64,000 nt of DNA, taken from contig NZ_JAHLPR010000033.1 in the NCBI RefSeq assembly GCF_018918005.1, positions 1 through 64,000 on the forward strand. The letters are read 5' to 3'. Both the position numbers and the translations under genes were made by a program. The notes beneath the pieces are model-generated. The model searched no databases. It had not been told where the DNA came from and saw only the letters and a program-made list of their open reading frames with translations. The first letter of the stretch is position 1. Every line of letters begins with the position of its first letter. Below are positions 51,072 to 62,202 of the stretch, one piece after another. The stretch comes from Paenibacillus sp. MSJ-34. Lineage in GTDB: Bacteria; Bacillota; Bacilli; Paenibacillales; Paenibacillaceae.

Positions 51072-51695
51072 ATGAAAGGTATCTTAGGGAGAAAATTGGG
51101 AATGACGCAAGTATTTACTCCGGAAGGCAACGTGATTCCGGTCACGGTTATTGAAGCCGGCCCTTGCGTAGTTCTGCAAAAGAAAGACCAAGAGAACGAC
51201 GGATACGAGGCGGTTCAGCTCGGTTTTGTCGATAAGAAAGAAAAAAACGCCAACAAACCTGAAACGGCTCATGCGAAAAAAGCAGGAACCGCACCTAAGC
51301 GCTACATTCGTGAAATTCGCGGCGTAGACATGGCGAATTACGAAGTCGGACAGGAATTGAAAGCCGATATTTTCGAAGTTGGCGAATTCGTTGACGTAAC
51401 GGGTACTTCGAAAGGGAAAGGGTTCCAAGGCGTTATTAAAAGATGGGGACAAAGCCGCGGACCGATGTCGCACGGTTCCCGCTATCATCGCGGACCGGGT
51501 TCGATGGGTTCCATCCAGGCGAACCGCGTACCGAAAGGCAAACGTCTTCCAGGGCATATGGGCAACGAGACGGTAACGCTTCAAAAGCTGGAAGTGATTC
51601 GCGTGGATGCGGAACGCAACGTGTTGCTCGTTAAAGGATCCGTTCCTGGAGCGAAGAACAGTTTCGTGAAAATCAAATCTACGGTGAAGAATTAA
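51072..51695 (+). CDS. rplC: Large ribosomal subunit protein uL3
   Basis: This 207-residue early 50S assembly protein has [10 protein letters not shown] at the N-terminus and the long loop with [18 protein letters not shown] reaching toward the peptidyl transferase centre. aaagaggtg precedes the ATG. Confidence 0.97.
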   Translation: MKGILGRKLGMTQVFTPEGNVIPVTVIEAGPCVVLQKKDQENDGYEAVQLGFVDKKEKNANKPETAHAKKAGTAPKRYIREIRGVDMANYEVGQELKADIFEVGEFVDVTGTSKGKGFQGVIKRWGQSRGPMSHGSRYHRGPGSMGSIQANRVPKGKRLPGHMGNETVTLQKLEVIRVDAERNVLLVKGSVPGAKNSFVKIKSTVKN

Positions 51696-51721
51696 TTGCG
51701 TAAAGAAAGGAGGAACAAGAA

Positions 51722-52345
51722 ATGCCTAAAGTAACAGTATACAATGTAAGCGGAGCATCGGTAGGCGAGATCGAATTGGCGGATAGCGTATTCGGCATCG
51801 AGCCGCATGTTCATGTATTGCATCAAGCTGTTGTTATGCAGCAAGCAGCAGAACGTCAAGGCACTCACAAAACGAAAGGGCGTTCCGAAGTTCGCGGCGG
51901 CGGCCGTAAACCATGGAAACAAAAAGGAACGGGCCGCGCTCGTCAAGGCTCCATTCGCGCACCGCAATGGAAAGGCGGCGGTACCGTGTTCGGACCGACT
52001 CCTCGCAGCTACGGCTTCAAACTCCCGAAGAAAGTTCGTCGCTTGGCAATCAAATCCGCATTGTCTTCGAAAGTTGTAGGTAATGAAATTATCGTATTGG
52101 ATCAATTAACGATGAATGCACCGAAAACGAAAGAATTCGCGGCGATTTTAAATAACTTGAAAGTGGATCGTAAAGCTTTGGTCGTGACTCCAAGCTACGA
52201 CGACAATGTCGCTCTTTCCGCGCGCAACATTCCGGGCGTGAAATTTGTAGCGGCTGACGGCATTAACGTTTTGGACGTAATGGTATACGACAAGCTGATC
52301 ATTACGAAAGAAGCAGTTCAGAAAGTAGAGGAGGTGTTCGCGTAA
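51722..52345 (+). CDS. rplD: Large ribosomal subunit protein uL4
   Basis: This 207-residue exit-tunnel protein has the tunnel loop with [20 protein letters not shown]. aaaggagg precedes the ATG. The TAA stop overlaps the rplW ATG by one base. Confidence 0.97.
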   Translation: MPKVTVYNVSGASVGEIELADSVFGIEPHVHVLHQAVVMQQAAERQGTHKTKGRSEVRGGGRKPWKQKGTGRARQGSIRAPQWKGGGTVFGPTPRSYGFKLPKKVRRLAIKSALSSKVVGNEIIVLDQLTMNAPKTKEFAAILNNLKVDRKALVVTPSYDDNVALSARNIPGVKFVAADGINVLDVMVYDKLIITKEAVQKVEEVFA

Positions 52346-52635
52346 TGAAGGATCCTCGCGATATTATCAAGCGTCCTGTGATTACGGAACGCACGAGCGA
52401 CTACATGGCGGAAATGAAGTACGCTTTTGAAGTGGATATGCGTGCGAATAAGGTCGAAATCAAACAGGCGATTGAACAAATTTTCAAAGTAAAAGTAGCG
52501 AAAGTGAACGTTATGCGCGTTCCGGCGAAGCCTAAGCGTTACGGCCGCCATTTCGGATATACGTCCGAATGGAAAAAAGCGATCGTGACTTTAAGCGCGG
52601 ACAGCAAGCCGCTTGAAATTTTCGAATCGGCTTAA
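52345..52635 (+). CDS. rplW: Large ribosomal subunit protein uL23
   Basis: This 96-residue protein at the tunnel exit is a docking point for trigger factor and SRP. It contains [15 protein letters not shown] and [18 protein letters not shown]. Start overlaps rplD; agaggaggtg lies inside the end of rplD. Confidence 0.96.
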   Translation: MKDPRDIIKRPVITERTSDYMAEMKYAFEVDMRANKVEIKQAIEQIFKVKVAKVNVMRVPAKPKRYGRHFGYTSEWKKAIVTLSADSKPLEIFESA

Positions 52636-52667
52636 AGAATTATTTCTGAAGTAAGGAGGGACAAGAA

Positions 52668-53498
52668 GTGCCTATTAAAAAATATAAACCGACATCCCCG
52701 GCACGTCGCGCGATGAGCGTGTCGACGTTTGAAGAAATTACGACAAGCACGCCGGAGAAATCGTTGCTTGCGCCGCTAAGCAAAACGGCAGGACGCAACA
52801 ACCAAGGTAAAATTACGGTTCGTCACCACGGTGGCGGTCATAAACGCAAATACCGCATGATCGATTTCAAACGGAACAAAGATGGAATACCAGGACGCGT
52901 TGCTACAATCGAGTACGACCCGAACCGGACTTCCAACATCGCTTTGATCCATTATGCGGACGGCGAGAAACGTTATATCATCGCGCCGCAAGGTTTGAAA
53001 GTCGGCGATCAAATCATGTCCGGAGCAGGTGCGGATATTAAAGTCGGTAACGCGCTCCCGCTTGAAAACATCCCGGTGGGTACGCTTATCCACAATATCG
53101 AACTGAAGCCAGGCAAAGGCGGACAATTGGTTCGCGCTGCAGGTACGGAAGCGCAGCTGCTTGGTAAAGAAGAGAAATACGTATCGGTACGTTTATCTTC
53201 CGGCGAAGTTCGCAAAATTTTGAAAGTTTGCCGCGCGACGATCGGATCTGTAGGCAACCAAGATCACGAGCTTGTGAAAATCGGTAAAGCAGGCCGCTCC
53301 CGCTGGTTAGGCAAACGCCCTGAAGTACGCGGTGTCGTCATGAACCCGAACGATCACCCGCACGGTGGTGGTGAAGGCCGCGCTCCGATCGGACGCAAAT
53401 CGCCGATGTCTCCATGGGGCAAACCGACTCTTGGCTACAAAACGCGTAAGAAAAACAAAGCTTCTGACCAATACATTATTCGTCGCCGTACGAAATAA
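52668..53498 (+). CDS. rplB: Large ribosomal subunit protein uL2
   Basis: This 276-residue protein supports subunit joining and peptidyl transfer. It has the motifs [12 protein letters not shown] and [16 protein letters not shown], the latter containing the conserved functional His. The start is GTG at 52668 after aaggaggga. Confidence 0.97.
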   Translation: MPIKKYKPTSPARRAMSVSTFEEITTSTPEKSLLAPLSKTAGRNNQGKITVRHHGGGHKRKYRMIDFKRNKDGIPGRVATIEYDPNRTSNIALIHYADGEKRYIIAPQGLKVGDQIMSGAGADIKVGNALPLENIPVGTLIHNIELKPGKGGQLVRAAGTEAQLLGKEEKYVSVRLSSGEVRKILKVCRATIGSVGNQDHELVKIGKAGRSRWLGKRPEVRGVVMNPNDHPHGGGEGRAPIGRKSPMSPWGKPTLGYKTRKKNKASDQYIIRRRTK

Positions 53499-53597
53499 TA
53501 ATGCCGCAAGAAGAATTGTCGCCACGCATCGTGGCGTAACGTTAGCCCGCCGTGCGCAAACGCAGGCGGTATGGCTTGGTGAAGGGAGGATTCACAC

Positions 53598-53879
53598 ATG
53601 GGTCGCAGTCTAAAAAAAGGACCGTTCGTCGACGGTTATCTGTTGAAAAAAGTCGAGGAAATGAATGAGAGCAACAAAAAGGCGGTTGTGAAAACATGGT
53701 CCCGCCGCTCTACCATTTTCCCGCAATTTATCGGACACACTTTCGCGGTGTATGATGGCCGCAAGCATGTGCCGGTATACGTAACGGAAGATATGGTCGG
53801 TCACAAATTGGGCGAATTCGCTCCAACCCGTACGTATAAAGGACATACGGACGACGACAAGAAAACAGGCAGACGTTAA
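53598..53879 (+). CDS. rpsS: Small ribosomal subunit protein uS19
   Basis: This 93-residue 30S head protein begins [18 protein letters not shown] and contains [20 protein letters not shown]. gaagggagg precedes the ATG. It ends in a basic tail (DDKKTGRR). Confidence 0.97.
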   Translation: MGRSLKKGPFVDGYLLKKVEEMNESNKKAVVKTWSRRSTIFPQFIGHTFAVYDGRKHVPVYVTEDMVGHKLGEFAPTRTYKGHTDDDKKTGRR

Positions 53880-53911
53880 TCGTCTTTAATTGTTTGAGAG
53901 GAGGTAATACA

Positions 53912-54244
53912 ATGCAAGCGAAAGCAAGTGCGAATTATGTTCGGATTGCTCCTCGTAAAGCTCAACTCGTAGTTGACTTGATTCGCGGGAAACAAGTGGG
54001 CGACGCGATCGCAATTTTGCGCCATACGCCTAAATCGGCTTCCCCGGTCGTTGAGAAGCTGCTCAATTCCGCAATCGCAAACGCTGAACATAACTATAAC
54101 TTGGATGTTAACAAACTGGTTATTACGGAAGCGTACGTGAACCAGGGTCCGACTTTGAAACGTTTCCGCCCGCGCGCGATGGGACGTGCTAGCAGGATCA
54201 ACAAAAGAACGAGCCACATCACCTTGGTGGTATCTGAAAAATAA
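53912..54244 (+). CDS. rplV: Large ribosomal subunit protein uL22
   Basis: This 110-residue exit-tunnel protein has [17 protein letters not shown] and the tunnel hairpin near [20 protein letters not shown]. The ATG at 53912 follows gagaggaggt; an in-frame ATG at 53894 would place the ribosome site inside the protein. Confidence 0.96.
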   Translation: MQAKASANYVRIAPRKAQLVVDLIRGKQVGDAIAILRHTPKSASPVVEKLLNSAIANAEHNYNLDVNKLVITEAYVNQGPTLKRFRPRAMGRASRINKRTSHITLVVSEK

Positions 54245-54257
54245 GGAGGGAAAACGT

Positions 54258-54923
54258 GTGGGGCAAAAGGTAAATCCGGTTGGATTACGTGTAGGGATTA
54301 TTCGTGACTGGGAGTCCAAATGGTATGCCGGCAAAGATTTCGGTGATCTGTTGCTGGAAGATGTCAAAATTCGTGAATACCTGAAAAATAAATTGAAAGA
54401 CGCTGCCGTTTCCCGTGTGGAAATCGAAAGAGCGGCGAATCGTGTAAATGTAACAATCCACACTGCGAAACCAGGGATGGTTATCGGTAAAGGTGGCTCG
54501 GAAGTTGAAGTGCTGCGTACGGAAATTGCGAAAATTTCCAAAGGCAAAAAAGTGCACATCAACATTTCGGAAATTAAAACTCCGGATCTTGACGCAATCT
54601 TGGTTGCGGAAAGCATCGCACAACAATTGGAACGCCGCGTTTCTTTCCGTCGTGCATTGAAACAAGCGATCCAAAGAACGATGCGCGCTGGCGCAAAAGG
54701 AGTCAAAACAGCGGTTAGCGGACGCTTAGGCGGTGCCGATATCGCTCGTACGGAAGGCTATAGCGAAGGAACCGTTCCACTTCATACGCTTCGCGCCGAC
54801 ATCGACTATGGCACGGCAGAAGCGCATACGACATACGGCCGCATCGGCGTAAAAGTATGGATTTATCGTGGAGAGGTACTTCCTACGGCTAAGAAGCAAG
54901 CTGCTAAGGAAGGAGGCAACTAA
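54258..54923 (+). CDS. rpsC: Small ribosomal subunit protein uS3
   Basis: This 221-residue mRNA-entry protein has a type II KH domain ([15 protein letters not shown]) and the C-terminal [21 protein letters not shown]. The start is GTG at 54258, after aaggaggg; a longer frame reaches into rplV and is rejected. Confidence 0.96.
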   Translation: MGQKVNPVGLRVGIIRDWESKWYAGKDFGDLLLEDVKIREYLKNKLKDAAVSRVEIERAANRVNVTIHTAKPGMVIGKGGSEVEVLRTEIAKISKGKKVHINISEIKTPDLDAILVAESIAQQLERRVSFRRALKQAIQRTMRAGAKGVKTAVSGRLGGADIARTEGYSEGTVPLHTLRADIDYGTAEAHTTYGRIGVKVWIYRGEVLPTAKKQAAKEGGN

Positions 54924-54925
54924 TC

Positions 54926-55360
54926 ATGTTGGTACCAAAACGTGCAAAGCACCGCAAGCAACAACGCGGTAGCATGAGAGGCCGCGCGAAAGGCGGCACG
55001 GAAGTGAATTTCGGCGAATACGGTTTGCAAGCCATGGAACCTGCATGGATTACGAACCGCCAAATCGAAGCAGCGCGTATCGCGATGACTCGTTACATTC
55101 GCCGCGGCGGTAAAGTATGGATCAAAATTTTCCCGGACAAACCGATTACGCAAAAGCCGCTTGAGGTTCGGATGGGTAGCGGTAAAGGTAACGTCGAGAA
55201 ATGGGTGGCAGTAGTTAAGCCGGGCAAAATTATGTTCGAGCTTGCCGGCGTTTCGGAGGAAATTGCTCGTGAGGCGATGCGTCTTGCCGCTCACAAACTG
55301 CCGGTGAAAACGAAGTTTGTGAAACGAGAAGAATTGGGTGGTGAAGCAAATGAAAGCTAA
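54926..55360 (+). CDS. rplP: Large ribosomal subunit protein uL16
   Basis: This 144-residue protein near the A-site tRNA begins [17 protein letters not shown] and carries the [15 protein letters not shown] loop. It starts 2 bp after the rpsC stop; the ribosome site (aaggaggc) lies in rpsC. Confidence 0.96.
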   Translation: MLVPKRAKHRKQQRGSMRGRAKGGTEVNFGEYGLQAMEPAWITNRQIEAARIAMTRYIRRGGKVWIKIFPDKPITQKPLEVRMGSGKGNVEKWVAVVKPGKIMFELAGVSEEIAREAMRLAAHKLPVKTKFVKREELGGEANES

Positions 55361-55550
55361 TGAATTGCGCAACTTAACCACTGCTGAGATTGAACAAAAA
55401 ATTGCCGGATTTAAAGAAGAACTCTTTAACCTCCGTTTTCAATTGGCTACAGGCCAGCTTGATAACCCGACTCGGATTCGTGATGTGCGTAAAGAAATAG
55501 CTCGTGCTAAAACCGTATTACGTGAAAGAGAACTTGGGATCATCAGTTAA
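55350..55550 (+). CDS. rpmC: Large ribosomal subunit protein uL29
   Basis: This 66-residue two-helix protein near the tunnel exit contains [16 protein letters not shown]. The ATG at 55350 overlaps the rplP end by 11 bp, with ggtggtg upstream; an alternative GTG at 55338 would add four residues. Confidence 0.95.
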   Translation: MKANELRNLTTAEIEQKIAGFKEELFNLRFQLATGQLDNPTRIRDVRKEIARAKTVLRERELGIIS

Positions 55551-55650
55551 TTGATTTTTTTCGAGCCTCGAAACAGGGTTGAAAAAGAATCTATATGAAG
55601 CATATGTCCGGTGAACGCCAGACGTATTGATTTCAGGAAGGAGGCAAAGT

Positions 55651-55914
55651 ATGAGCGAACGCAATGCTCGTAAAGTGCAGATCGGTAAAGTAGTGAGCGA
55701 CAAAATGGATAAAACCATCGTTGTTGCCGTTGAAACTTATAAAAAGCATGATCTCTACCACAAGCGCATTAAATACACGAAAAAATTTAAAGCGCATGAT
55801 GAGAACAATCAAGCGAAGATCGGCGATACAGTCAAAATTATGGAAACTCGTCCGCTCTCCAAAGATAAGCGTTGGAGACTCGTAGAGATCGTTGAAGAAG
55901 CGGTAATCGTTTAA
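55651..55914 (+). CDS. rpsQ: Small ribosomal subunit protein uS17
   Basis: This 87-residue primary 16S rRNA-binding protein has the signature [17 protein letters not shown] and [16 protein letters not shown]. aaggaggc precedes the ATG at 55651. The gap of 100 bp to rpmC is larger than its neighbours' gaps and has no evident signal. Confidence 0.96.
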   Translation: MSERNARKVQIGKVVSDKMDKTIVVAVETYKKHDLYHKRIKYTKKFKAHDENNQAKIGDTVKIMETRPLSKDKRWRLVEIVEEAVIV

Positions 55915-55949
55915 GGACGTGCTATTTTTCCGAAAGGAGGAAATCGAAA

Positions 55950-56318
55950 ATGATTCAACCATTCACACGTTTAGCTGTCGCTGACAACTCCGGCGCGAAA
56001 GAATTAATGTGTATTCGTGTACTGGGCGGCACAGGACGTCGTGCTGCGCATATCGGCGATTTGATCGTTTGTTCCGTAAAACAAGCAACACCAGGCGGCG
56101 TTGTCAAAAAAGGTGATGTCGTTAGAGCGGTTATCGTTCGCACGAAACGTTCGGTTCGCCGGAAAGACGGTTCTTACATCGCATTCGACGAGAACGCGGC
56201 GGTTATTGTAAAAGAAGATAAGAGCCCGCGCGGAACGCGTATTTTCGGACCTGTCGCTCGCGAGCTTCGTGATAAAGACTTTATGAAAATCGTTTCCTTG
56301 GCTCCTGAAGTTATCTAA
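55950..56318 (+). CDS. rplN: Large ribosomal subunit protein uL14
   Basis: This 122-residue intersubunit-bridge protein begins [20 protein letters not shown] and ends with [22 protein letters not shown]. aaaggagga precedes the ATG. Also the docking site of RsfS by family knowledge. Confidence 0.97.
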   Translation: MIQPFTRLAVADNSGAKELMCIRVLGGTGRRAAHIGDLIVCSVKQATPGGVVKKGDVVRAVIVRTKRSVRRKDGSYIAFDENAAVIVKEDKSPRGTRIFGPVARELRDKDFMKIVSLAPEVI

Positions 56319-56368
56319 CAGAACCTGATAAGCGGTTGTGACGCTTCGATAGTAGGAGGTGTAAGAAA

Positions 56369-56722
56369 GTGCCAAGATTGCAAAAGATCAAAGAATCCTA
56401 TAACAATAAATTGCACGTGAAAAAGGACGACACGGTAATCGTCATTACCGGGAAGGACAAAGGGAAGAAAGGCCGCGTCATCGCAGCTTATCCTCGTGAA
56501 AACCGCGTTCTTGTCGAAGGCGTGAACATGGTGAAAAAACACCAAAAGCCGAACCAAGCGAATCCGCAAGGCGGTATCATCGAGCAAGAAGCTCCGATCC
56601 ACGTTTCGAACGTGATGCATGTGGATCCAAAGAGCGGCAAAGTGACTCGAATCGGATACAAAGTGCTGGATAACGGCAAGAAAGTTCGCGTTGCGAAAAA
56701 ATCCGGAGAAGTTATCGATTAA
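56369..56722 (+). CDS. rplX: Large ribosomal subunit protein uL24
   Basis: This 117-residue assembly-initiating protein has a KOW motif ([18 protein letters not shown]). The start is GTG at 56369 after aggaggtg. Slightly longer at the N-terminus than some relatives ([12 protein letters not shown]). Confidence 0.96.
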   Translation: MPRLQKIKESYNNKLHVKKDDTVIVITGKDKGKKGRVIAAYPRENRVLVEGVNMVKKHQKPNQANPQGGIIEQEAPIHVSNVMHVDPKSGKVTRIGYKVLDNGKKVRVAKKSGEVID

Positions 56723-56753
56723 TCAGTTTTGACGGAAAGGAGGACCATAAACC

Positions 56754-57296
56754 ATGGCAGCAAGATTAAAAGATCGTTTTTTAAATGAAATTACGCCTGC
56801 GTTGATGCAAAAGTTCAATTATTCTTCCGTAATGCAGGTTCCGAAAATCGAAAAAGTCGTCATCAACATGGGTGTCGGCGATGCGGTTCAAAACTCCAAA
56901 GTGCTTGATTCGGCCGTGAACGATTTGCAGCTTATCGCAGGTCAAAAGCCGGTCATCACTCGTGCGAAGAAATCGATCGCCGGTTTTAAATTGCGCGAGA
57001 ACATGCCGATCGGCGCGAAAGTAACATTGCGCGGAGACCGGATGTATCATTTCTTGGACAAATTGTTCAACGTGACGCTTCCGCGCGTACGCGACTTCCG
57101 CGGCGTATCGAACAAAGCGTTCGACGGACGCGGCAACTATACGCTCGGTTTGAAAGAACAATTGATCTTCCCGGAGATCGAATACGATAAAGTCGATAAA
57201 GTTCGCGGTATGGATATCGTTATCGTAACGACTGCGAAAACGGACGAAGAATCTCGTGAATTGTTAACTCAACTCGGCATGCCTTTTACGAAATAA
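56754..57296 (+). CDS. rplE: Large ribosomal subunit protein uL5
   Basis: This 180-residue 5S rRNA-binding protein has [19 protein letters not shown] and the P-loop-like [18 protein letters not shown]. aaaggagga precedes the ATG. Confidence 0.97.
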   Translation: MAARLKDRFLNEITPALMQKFNYSSVMQVPKIEKVVINMGVGDAVQNSKVLDSAVNDLQLIAGQKPVITRAKKSIAGFKLRENMPIGAKVTLRGDRMYHFLDKLFNVTLPRVRDFRGVSNKAFDGRGNYTLGLKEQLIFPEIEYDKVDKVRGMDIVIVTTAKTDEESRELLTQLGMPFTK

Positions 57297-57346
57297 ACCT
57301 AATGAGAAAAACTTGGTTCCAAGTTTTTGGGAGGTGTCAATAAAAC

Positions 57347-57532
57347 GTGGCAAAAACTTCGATGAAAGTTAAACAACAACGCGCACCGAAATTCAAAGTG
57401 CGAGCCTATACTCGCTGTGAGCGTTGCGGTCGTCCACACTCGGTTTTACAGAAATTCAAAATTTGCAGAATATGTTTCCGTGAATTAGCCTATAAAGGCC
57501 AGATCCCTGGCGTGAAAAAAGCAAGCTGGTAA
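57347..57532 (+). CDS. rpsN: Small ribosomal subunit protein uS14, zinc-binding type
   Basis: This 61-residue short form (type Z) has C24-xx-C27 (CERC) and C40-xx-C43 (CRIC) holding zinc. The start is GTG at 57347 after gggaggtg. Bacillota often carry a second, longer zinc-free S14 for zinc starvation; none is in this window. Confidence 0.96.
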   Translation: MAKTSMKVKQQRAPKFKVRAYTRCERCGRPHSVLQKFKICRICFRELAYKGQIPGVKKASW

Positions 57533-57564
57533 TCACCCTACAGCGGGAAGGAGGTAATACACTA

Positions 57565-57963
57565 ATGGTAATGTCAGATCCGATTGCAGATATGCTAACA
57601 CGCATTCGCAATGCGAACGTTGTGCGTCATGAAACAGTGGAGATGCCTGCTTCGACCATGAAGAAGCAAATCGCTGAAATTTTGAAGCGCGAAGGTTTCA
57701 TCCGCGATGCAGAATATATTGAAGACAATAAACAAGGGATTATTCGTATTTTCTTGAAATACGGCCCGAACAGCGAGCGCGTTATTACCGGTTTGAAAAG
57801 AATCAGCAAGCCAGGTCTTCGCGTTTATACGAAATCGAACGAGATTCCTCGCGTACTTGGAGGTTTAGGGATCGCGATTATCTCTACTTCCAAAGGCGTG
57901 ATGACGGACAAGGAAGCTCGTCAAGCAAAATCAGGCGGAGAAGTCGTCTGCTACGTATGGTAA
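57565..57963 (+). CDS. rpsH: Small ribosomal subunit protein uS8
   Basis: This 132-residue central-domain protein has [14 protein letters not shown] and [20 protein letters not shown] near the end. gaaggaggt precedes ATG 57565; a second in-frame ATG two codons later (57571) is possible. In E. coli S8 represses its operon; not tested here. Confidence 0.96.
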   Translation: MVMSDPIADMLTRIRNANVVRHETVEMPASTMKKQIAEILKREGFIRDAEYIEDNKQGIIRIFLKYGPNSERVITGLKRISKPGLRVYTKSNEIPRVLGGLGIAIISTSKGVMTDKEARQAKSGGEVVCYVW

Positions 57964-57993
57964 TACAACCGCAAAAGATCGGAGGTGCAAACT

Positions 57994-58536
57994 ATGTCTC
58001 GTATTGGTCGTAAACCAATTCAAGTGCCTGGTGGTGTCGACATCACCTTAGACAACGGCACGATCACAGTAAAAGGTCCCAAAGGAACGCTGTCCCGTGA
58101 AATCCACAAAGACATGAAAGTGTCGATTGCGGAGAACGTGATCACGATCGAGCGTCCTTCTGATAATAAAGCTCACCGTTCCCTTCACGGAACGACTCGC
58201 AGCGTCATTTCCAACATGGTGAACGGCGTAACGGAAGGCTTCTCGAAATCTCTCGAGCTCGTAGGCGTCGGTTATCGTGCGAGCAAAACCGGAGATAAAG
58301 TCGTATTGAACGTCGGTTACTCTCACCCTGTTGAAATTACGCCGGAACAAGGCATCGAATTCGAAGTTCCGTCGAATACCAAAATTATCGTTAAAGGTAT
58401 CGATAAAGAACGCGTCGGCGCTTATGCCGCGAAAATCCGCTCCGTTCGCGAACCTGAGCCGTACAAAGGCAAAGGGATTAAGTACGAAGGCGAGCGCATT
58501 ATTCGCAAAGAAGGTAAAGCCGGTAAGAAGAAGTAA
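57994..58536 (+). CDS. rplF: Large ribosomal subunit protein uL6
   Basis: This 180-residue protein near the sarcin-ricin loop begins [15 protein letters not shown] and ends with [15 protein letters not shown] and RKEGKAGKK. The ATG at 57994 follows ggaggtg; an in-frame ATG at 57985 overlaps that site. Confidence 0.97.
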   Translation: MSRIGRKPIQVPGGVDITLDNGTITVKGPKGTLSREIHKDMKVSIAENVITIERPSDNKAHRSLHGTTRSVISNMVNGVTEGFSKSLELVGVGYRASKTGDKVVLNVGYSHPVEITPEQGIEFEVPSNTKIIVKGIDKERVGAYAAKIRSVREPEPYKGKGIKYEGERIIRKEGKAGKKK

Positions 58537-58576
58537 GTTAGCTTAATGGCAAACTGAAGGGAGTGAAACTTGAAGC

Positions 58577-58945
58577 ATGATTTCAAAAGCTGATAAAAAT
58601 AAAGCTCGTTTGAAAAGACACCTTCGTGTTCGTAAAAAAATTCAAGGTACTGCTGAGCGCCCTCGTTTGAACGTATTCCGTTCTTCGAAACATATGTACG
58701 CCCAACTGATCGATGACGTAAAGGGCGTAACGTTGGCGGCTGCATCGACGCTTGACAAAGATCTGAAAGATCAAATCGAAAACGGCGGCAATGTGGAAGC
58801 AGCTCGCAAAGTCGGCGAATTAATCGCTAAACGTGCGAAAGCACAAGGCTTTGAACAAGTTGTTTTCGACCGCGGCGGTTATCTATATCACGGAAGAATC
58901 CAAGCATTGGCGGACGCTGCGCGCGAAGCCGGACTGGAATTCTAG
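58577..58945 (+). CDS. rplR: Large ribosomal subunit protein uL18
   Basis: This 122-residue 5S rRNA-binding protein has [20 protein letters not shown] and [20 protein letters not shown]. gaagggagtg lies upstream of the ATG. Confidence 0.97.
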   Translation: MISKADKNKARLKRHLRVRKKIQGTAERPRLNVFRSSKHMYAQLIDDVKGVTLAAASTLDKDLKDQIENGGNVEAARKVGELIAKRAKAQGFEQVVFDRGGYLYHGRIQALADAAREAGLEF

Positions 58946-58971
58946 GACAATAATCAAAGGAGGTTAACGAC

Positions 58972-59469
58972 TTGCGTGTAGATCCGAACACTTTAGAACT
59001 GACTGAAAAAGTTGTAAATATTAATCGCGTTGCTAAAGTCGTAAAAGGCGGACGCCGTTTCAGCTTTAGCGCGCTCGTCGTTGTCGGCGACGGCAAAGGT
59101 TGGGTTGGCGCCGGTATCGGTAAAGCTTCCGAAGTACCGGACGCGATTCGCAAAGGTATCGAAGATGCGAAGAAAAACCTGATCCAAGTTCCTTTCGTTG
59201 GAACGACTATTCCTCACCAAGTTATCGGCCATTTCGGCGCAGGCCGCGTTCTGCTCAAGCCTGCATCCGAAGGTACGGGAGTGATCGCGGGCGGACCGGT
59301 TCGTGCGGTGCTCGAGCTCGCCGGCGTGGGCGATATTTTGACAAAATCATTAGGTTCTTCGAACTCCATCAACATGGTCAACGCGACATTGGAAGGCTTG
59401 TCCCGTTTGAAACGTGCCGAAGATGTGGCGAAACTGCGCGGTAAAACCGTAGAAGAACTGTTAGGTTAA
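58972..59469 (+). CDS. rpsE: Small ribosomal subunit protein uS5
   Basis: This 165-residue fidelity protein has [40 protein letters not shown] and the loop [18 protein letters not shown]. The start is TTG at 58972 after aaaggaggt; the spectinomycin loop is in its usual form. Confidence 0.96.
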   Translation: MRVDPNTLELTEKVVNINRVAKVVKGGRRFSFSALVVVGDGKGWVGAGIGKASEVPDAIRKGIEDAKKNLIQVPFVGTTIPHQVIGHFGAGRVLLKPASEGTGVIAGGPVRAVLELAGVGDILTKSLGSSNSINMVNATLEGLSRLKRAEDVAKLRGKTVEELLG

Positions 59470-59482
59470 GGAGGGACTCGCA

Positions 59483-59668
59483 TTGGCTAAATTAGAAATT
59501 ACCCTCGTTCGCAGTCTGATCGGTCGTTCGGGAACGCAGCGCACTACAGTGAACACGTTAGGTTTGCGCAAAATCAACCAAACCGTCGTTCATAACGACA
59601 GCCCGGCGATTCGCGGAATGGTTAACAAAGTTAGCCATTTGGTGAAAGTGAAAGAAATCGAAGCTTAA
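59483..59668 (+). CDS. rpmD: Large ribosomal subunit protein uL30
   Basis: This 61-residue protein is recognised by [20 protein letters not shown] and the rest of the L30 fold. The start is TTG at 59483, after aaggaggg that overlaps the rpsE stop. Confidence 0.95.
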   Translation: MAKLEITLVRSLIGRSGTQRTTVNTLGLRKINQTVVHNDSPAIRGMVNKVSHLVKVKEIEA

Positions 59669-59726
59669 TAACAAGACTTTAACAGAATGATTTGCTTTAG
59701 AAATAATCAAGGAGGTGCAACGAACG

Positions 59727-60167
59727 ATGAAGTTACATGAACTTTCTCCTGCGGCAGGTTCCCGCCATCCTCGCAAACGCGTAGGCCGCGGAACGTCGAG
59801 CGGTACGGGAAAAACTTCAGGTCGCGGACATAAAGGTCAAAATGCTCGTTCCGGCGGTGGTGTGCGTCCAGGTTTCGAAGGCGGACAAAATCCACTTTAT
59901 CGCCGTTTGCCGAAGCGAGGATTTACGAATCCGACTCGCAAGGAGTATGCGGTTGTAAACATCGAGGAACTTAACAGCTTTGCGGCAGGTACTGAAATCA
60001 CTCCGGAAGTTCTGATGGAGAGCGGTATTGTAAAAAATCCTAAAAGCGGCATCAAGATTTTAGGAAATGGCGAAGTGAAAGTACAACTTACTGTGAAAGC
60101 AAATAAGTTCTCTCAATCTGCGGTAGAGAAAATCGAGGCTGCCGGCGGTAAAACCGAGGTGATCTAA
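59727..60167 (+). CDS. rplO: Large ribosomal subunit protein uL15
   Basis: This 146-residue late-assembly protein has the glycine/basic N-terminus [19 protein letters not shown]. The ATG at 59727 follows aaggaggtg; the stop TAA overlaps the secY ATG by one base. Confidence 0.97.
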   Translation: MKLHELSPAAGSRHPRKRVGRGTSSGTGKTSGRGHKGQNARSGGGVRPGFEGGQNPLYRRLPKRGFTNPTRKEYAVVNIEELNSFAAGTEITPEVLMESGIVKNPKSGIKILGNGEVKVQLTVKANKFSQSAVEKIEAAGGKTEVI

Positions 60168-61468
60168 TGTTTAAAACGCTGTCCAACATTTGGCGGGTCG
60201 TAGACCTTAGAAAAAAAATCTTGTTTACCTTGCTCATCCTGATCGTTTACCGGATCGGCGCCTTCGTTCCGGTACCAGGCGTAAATACGGATGTATTTAA
60301 AGAGGTAAATCAAGCGGGAAGCGATTTGTTCGGCTTGCTGAACACCTTCTCCGGAGGCGCGTTGTTTCAGTTTTCTATTTTTGCGTTGGGCATTATGCCT
60401 TATATCACCGCGTCAATTATCGTGCAATTGTTGACGATGGATGTCATTCCGAAATTTGCGGAATGGGCAAAGGAAGGCGAAATCGGTAAACGGAAATTAG
60501 CGCAAATAACCCGGTACGGTACGGTTGTCCTTGGTTTAATCCAAGCGTACGGTACTGCGATCGGCTTTAACCGTTTATATGCCGCGAAGATGGTACCAAA
60601 TGCGACATATGCGGATTACCTCGTGATTGCCATCATTCTGACCGCCGGTGTCGCATTCTTGATGTGGCTCGGGGAGCAGATTACAGAACGCGGAATCGGA
60701 AACGGGATTTCGATTCTCATCTTTGCCGGGATTATCTCGCGGATTCCTGAATTGAGTCAGCAATTGTACCAATCGGAGTTTGTCGACACCAATGCGAATC
60801 TGTTCCTGGGAATTGCGAAAATCATCATTGTTTTGATTGTAATTTTGGCGATTGTCGTCGGTGTTATATACATCCAGCAAGGCATACGCAAAATTCCGGT
60901 GCAATACGCAAAGCGCGTAGTCGGCAACAAAATGTACGGCGGGCAAAATACGCATATTCCGCTGAAAGTGAACGGGGCGGGCGTCATCCCGGTCATCTTC
61001 GCTTCATCGCTGCTTATGTTCCCGTACACGATCGCACAGTTTTGGGCGGATAAACAATGGGCACAATGGATAATGCACAACCTGTCCCATGACAAACCGC
61101 TCGGTATGGTGCTGTATGTATTGCTGATTATCGGATTTACCTTTTTCTACACATTTGTACAGATTAACCCGGTGCAAATGGCGGATCAGATGAAGAAGAA
61201 CGGCGGATACATTCCTGGCATTCGCCCGGGGAAACCGACTTCCGGTTATTTGACGAAAGTCATGACCAGAATCACCTTGTCCGGCGCCATTTTCTTGGCG
61301 GCTATTTCCGTGCTCCCGGTATTCTTCGGAGCTCTTGCCGGACTGCCGCGTTCGATTCAGATCGGCGGTACGAGTATTCTGATCGTTGTCGGGGTCGCCC
61401 TGGATACGATGAAGCAAATCGAAAGCCAGTTAATGAAACGCCATTACAAAGGGTTTATCAATAAATAG
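60167..61468 (+). CDS. secY: Protein translocase subunit SecY
   Basis: This 433-residue channel protein has ten membrane spans. The plug and first span follow VVDLRKKILFTLLILIVYRI, and the cytoplasmic loop has NPVQMADQMKKNGGYIPGIR. It pairs with SecE (24.0 kb) to form the export channel. The start overlaps rplO. A hairpin with caataggt/acctattg ends lies at 61469-61522, between secY and adk, without a clear T-run. Confidence 0.97.
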   Translation: MFKTLSNIWRVVDLRKKILFTLLILIVYRIGAFVPVPGVNTDVFKEVNQAGSDLFGLLNTFSGGALFQFSIFALGIMPYITASIIVQLLTMDVIPKFAEWAKEGEIGKRKLAQITRYGTVVLGLIQAYGTAIGFNRLYAAKMVPNATYADYLVIAIILTAGVAFLMWLGEQITERGIGNGISILIFAGIISRIPELSQQLYQSEFVDTNANLFLGIAKIIIVLIVILAIVVGVIYIQQGIRKIPVQYAKRVVGNKMYGGQNTHIPLKVNGAGVIPVIFASSLLMFPYTIAQFWADKQWAQWIMHNLSHDKPLGMVLYVLLIIGFTFFYTFVQINPVQMADQMKKNGGYIPGIRPGKPTSGYLTKVMTRITLSGAIFLAAISVLPVFFGALAGLPRSIQIGGTSILIVVGVALDTMKQIESQLMKRHYKGFINK

Positions 61469-61554
61469 GCAATAGGTTCTGATCGAGATCGCAATCATGC
61501 AAGCTCGGCGGCACCTATTGTGCTGTTTCAGTTAAGCGGATAGGAGGAACGACA

Positions 61555-62199
61555 ATGAACATTTTATTCATGGGGCCTCCTGGAGCAGGGAAAGGGACGC
61601 AAGCGGTACGAATTGCAGACGAATTCGAAGTTCCGCATATTTCGACAGGCGACGCGTTTCGCCTGGCAATGAAACAAGGAACGGCGCTCGGATTAAAAGC
61701 GAAGCAGTTTGTTGATCAAGGCTTACTTGTTCCAGACGACGTGACGATCGGCATCGTGCGCGAAAGACTCCAGCAATCCGATTGCGAGAAGGGCTTTCTC
61801 TTGGACGGTTTTCCAAGAACGATCTCGCAAGCGGAAGCGTTGGACGATATTCTCGCTTCGATGAACCGGAAACTCGATCACGTCATTGACCTTAAGGTGG
61901 ATCGCGACCAGTTGCTGGCGCGTCTGACCGGACGCCGCATTTGCAAATCTTGCGGTTCGACCTACCATGTCATTTTCAATCCGCCGCGCCAAGAAGGCGT
62001 ATGCGATAAATGCTCGGGCGAGCTCTACCAACGATCGGACGATACGGAAGAAAAGGTAGGCACTCGGCTCGACGAGTACATCAACAAGACAGCTCCTTTG
62101 CTGGATTACTATCGCACCAAAGGGTTGTTGCGCCAGGTGGACGGAATGAAAGAAATCGATACGGTGACGTCTGATATCGTATCGTTGTTGAGAGGTTGA
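61555..62199 (+). CDS. adk: Adenylate kinase
   Basis: This 214-residue long-form kinase (ATP + AMP to 2 ADP) has the P-loop [10 protein letters not shown] (7-16) and the AMP-binding DGFPRT. The LID holds a zinc site with C130, C133, C150 and C153, as in Bacillus enzymes. taggaggaa precedes the ATG. Confidence 0.97.
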   Translation: MNILFMGPPGAGKGTQAVRIADEFEVPHISTGDAFRLAMKQGTALGLKAKQFVDQGLLVPDDVTIGIVRERLQQSDCEKGFLLDGFPRTISQAEALDDILASMNRKLDHVIDLKVDRDQLLARLTGRRICKSCGSTYHVIFNPPRQEGVCDKCSGELYQRSDDTEEKVGTRLDEYINKTAPLLDYYRTKGLLRQVDGMKEIDTVTSDIVSLLRG

Positions 62200-62202
62200 A
62201 TA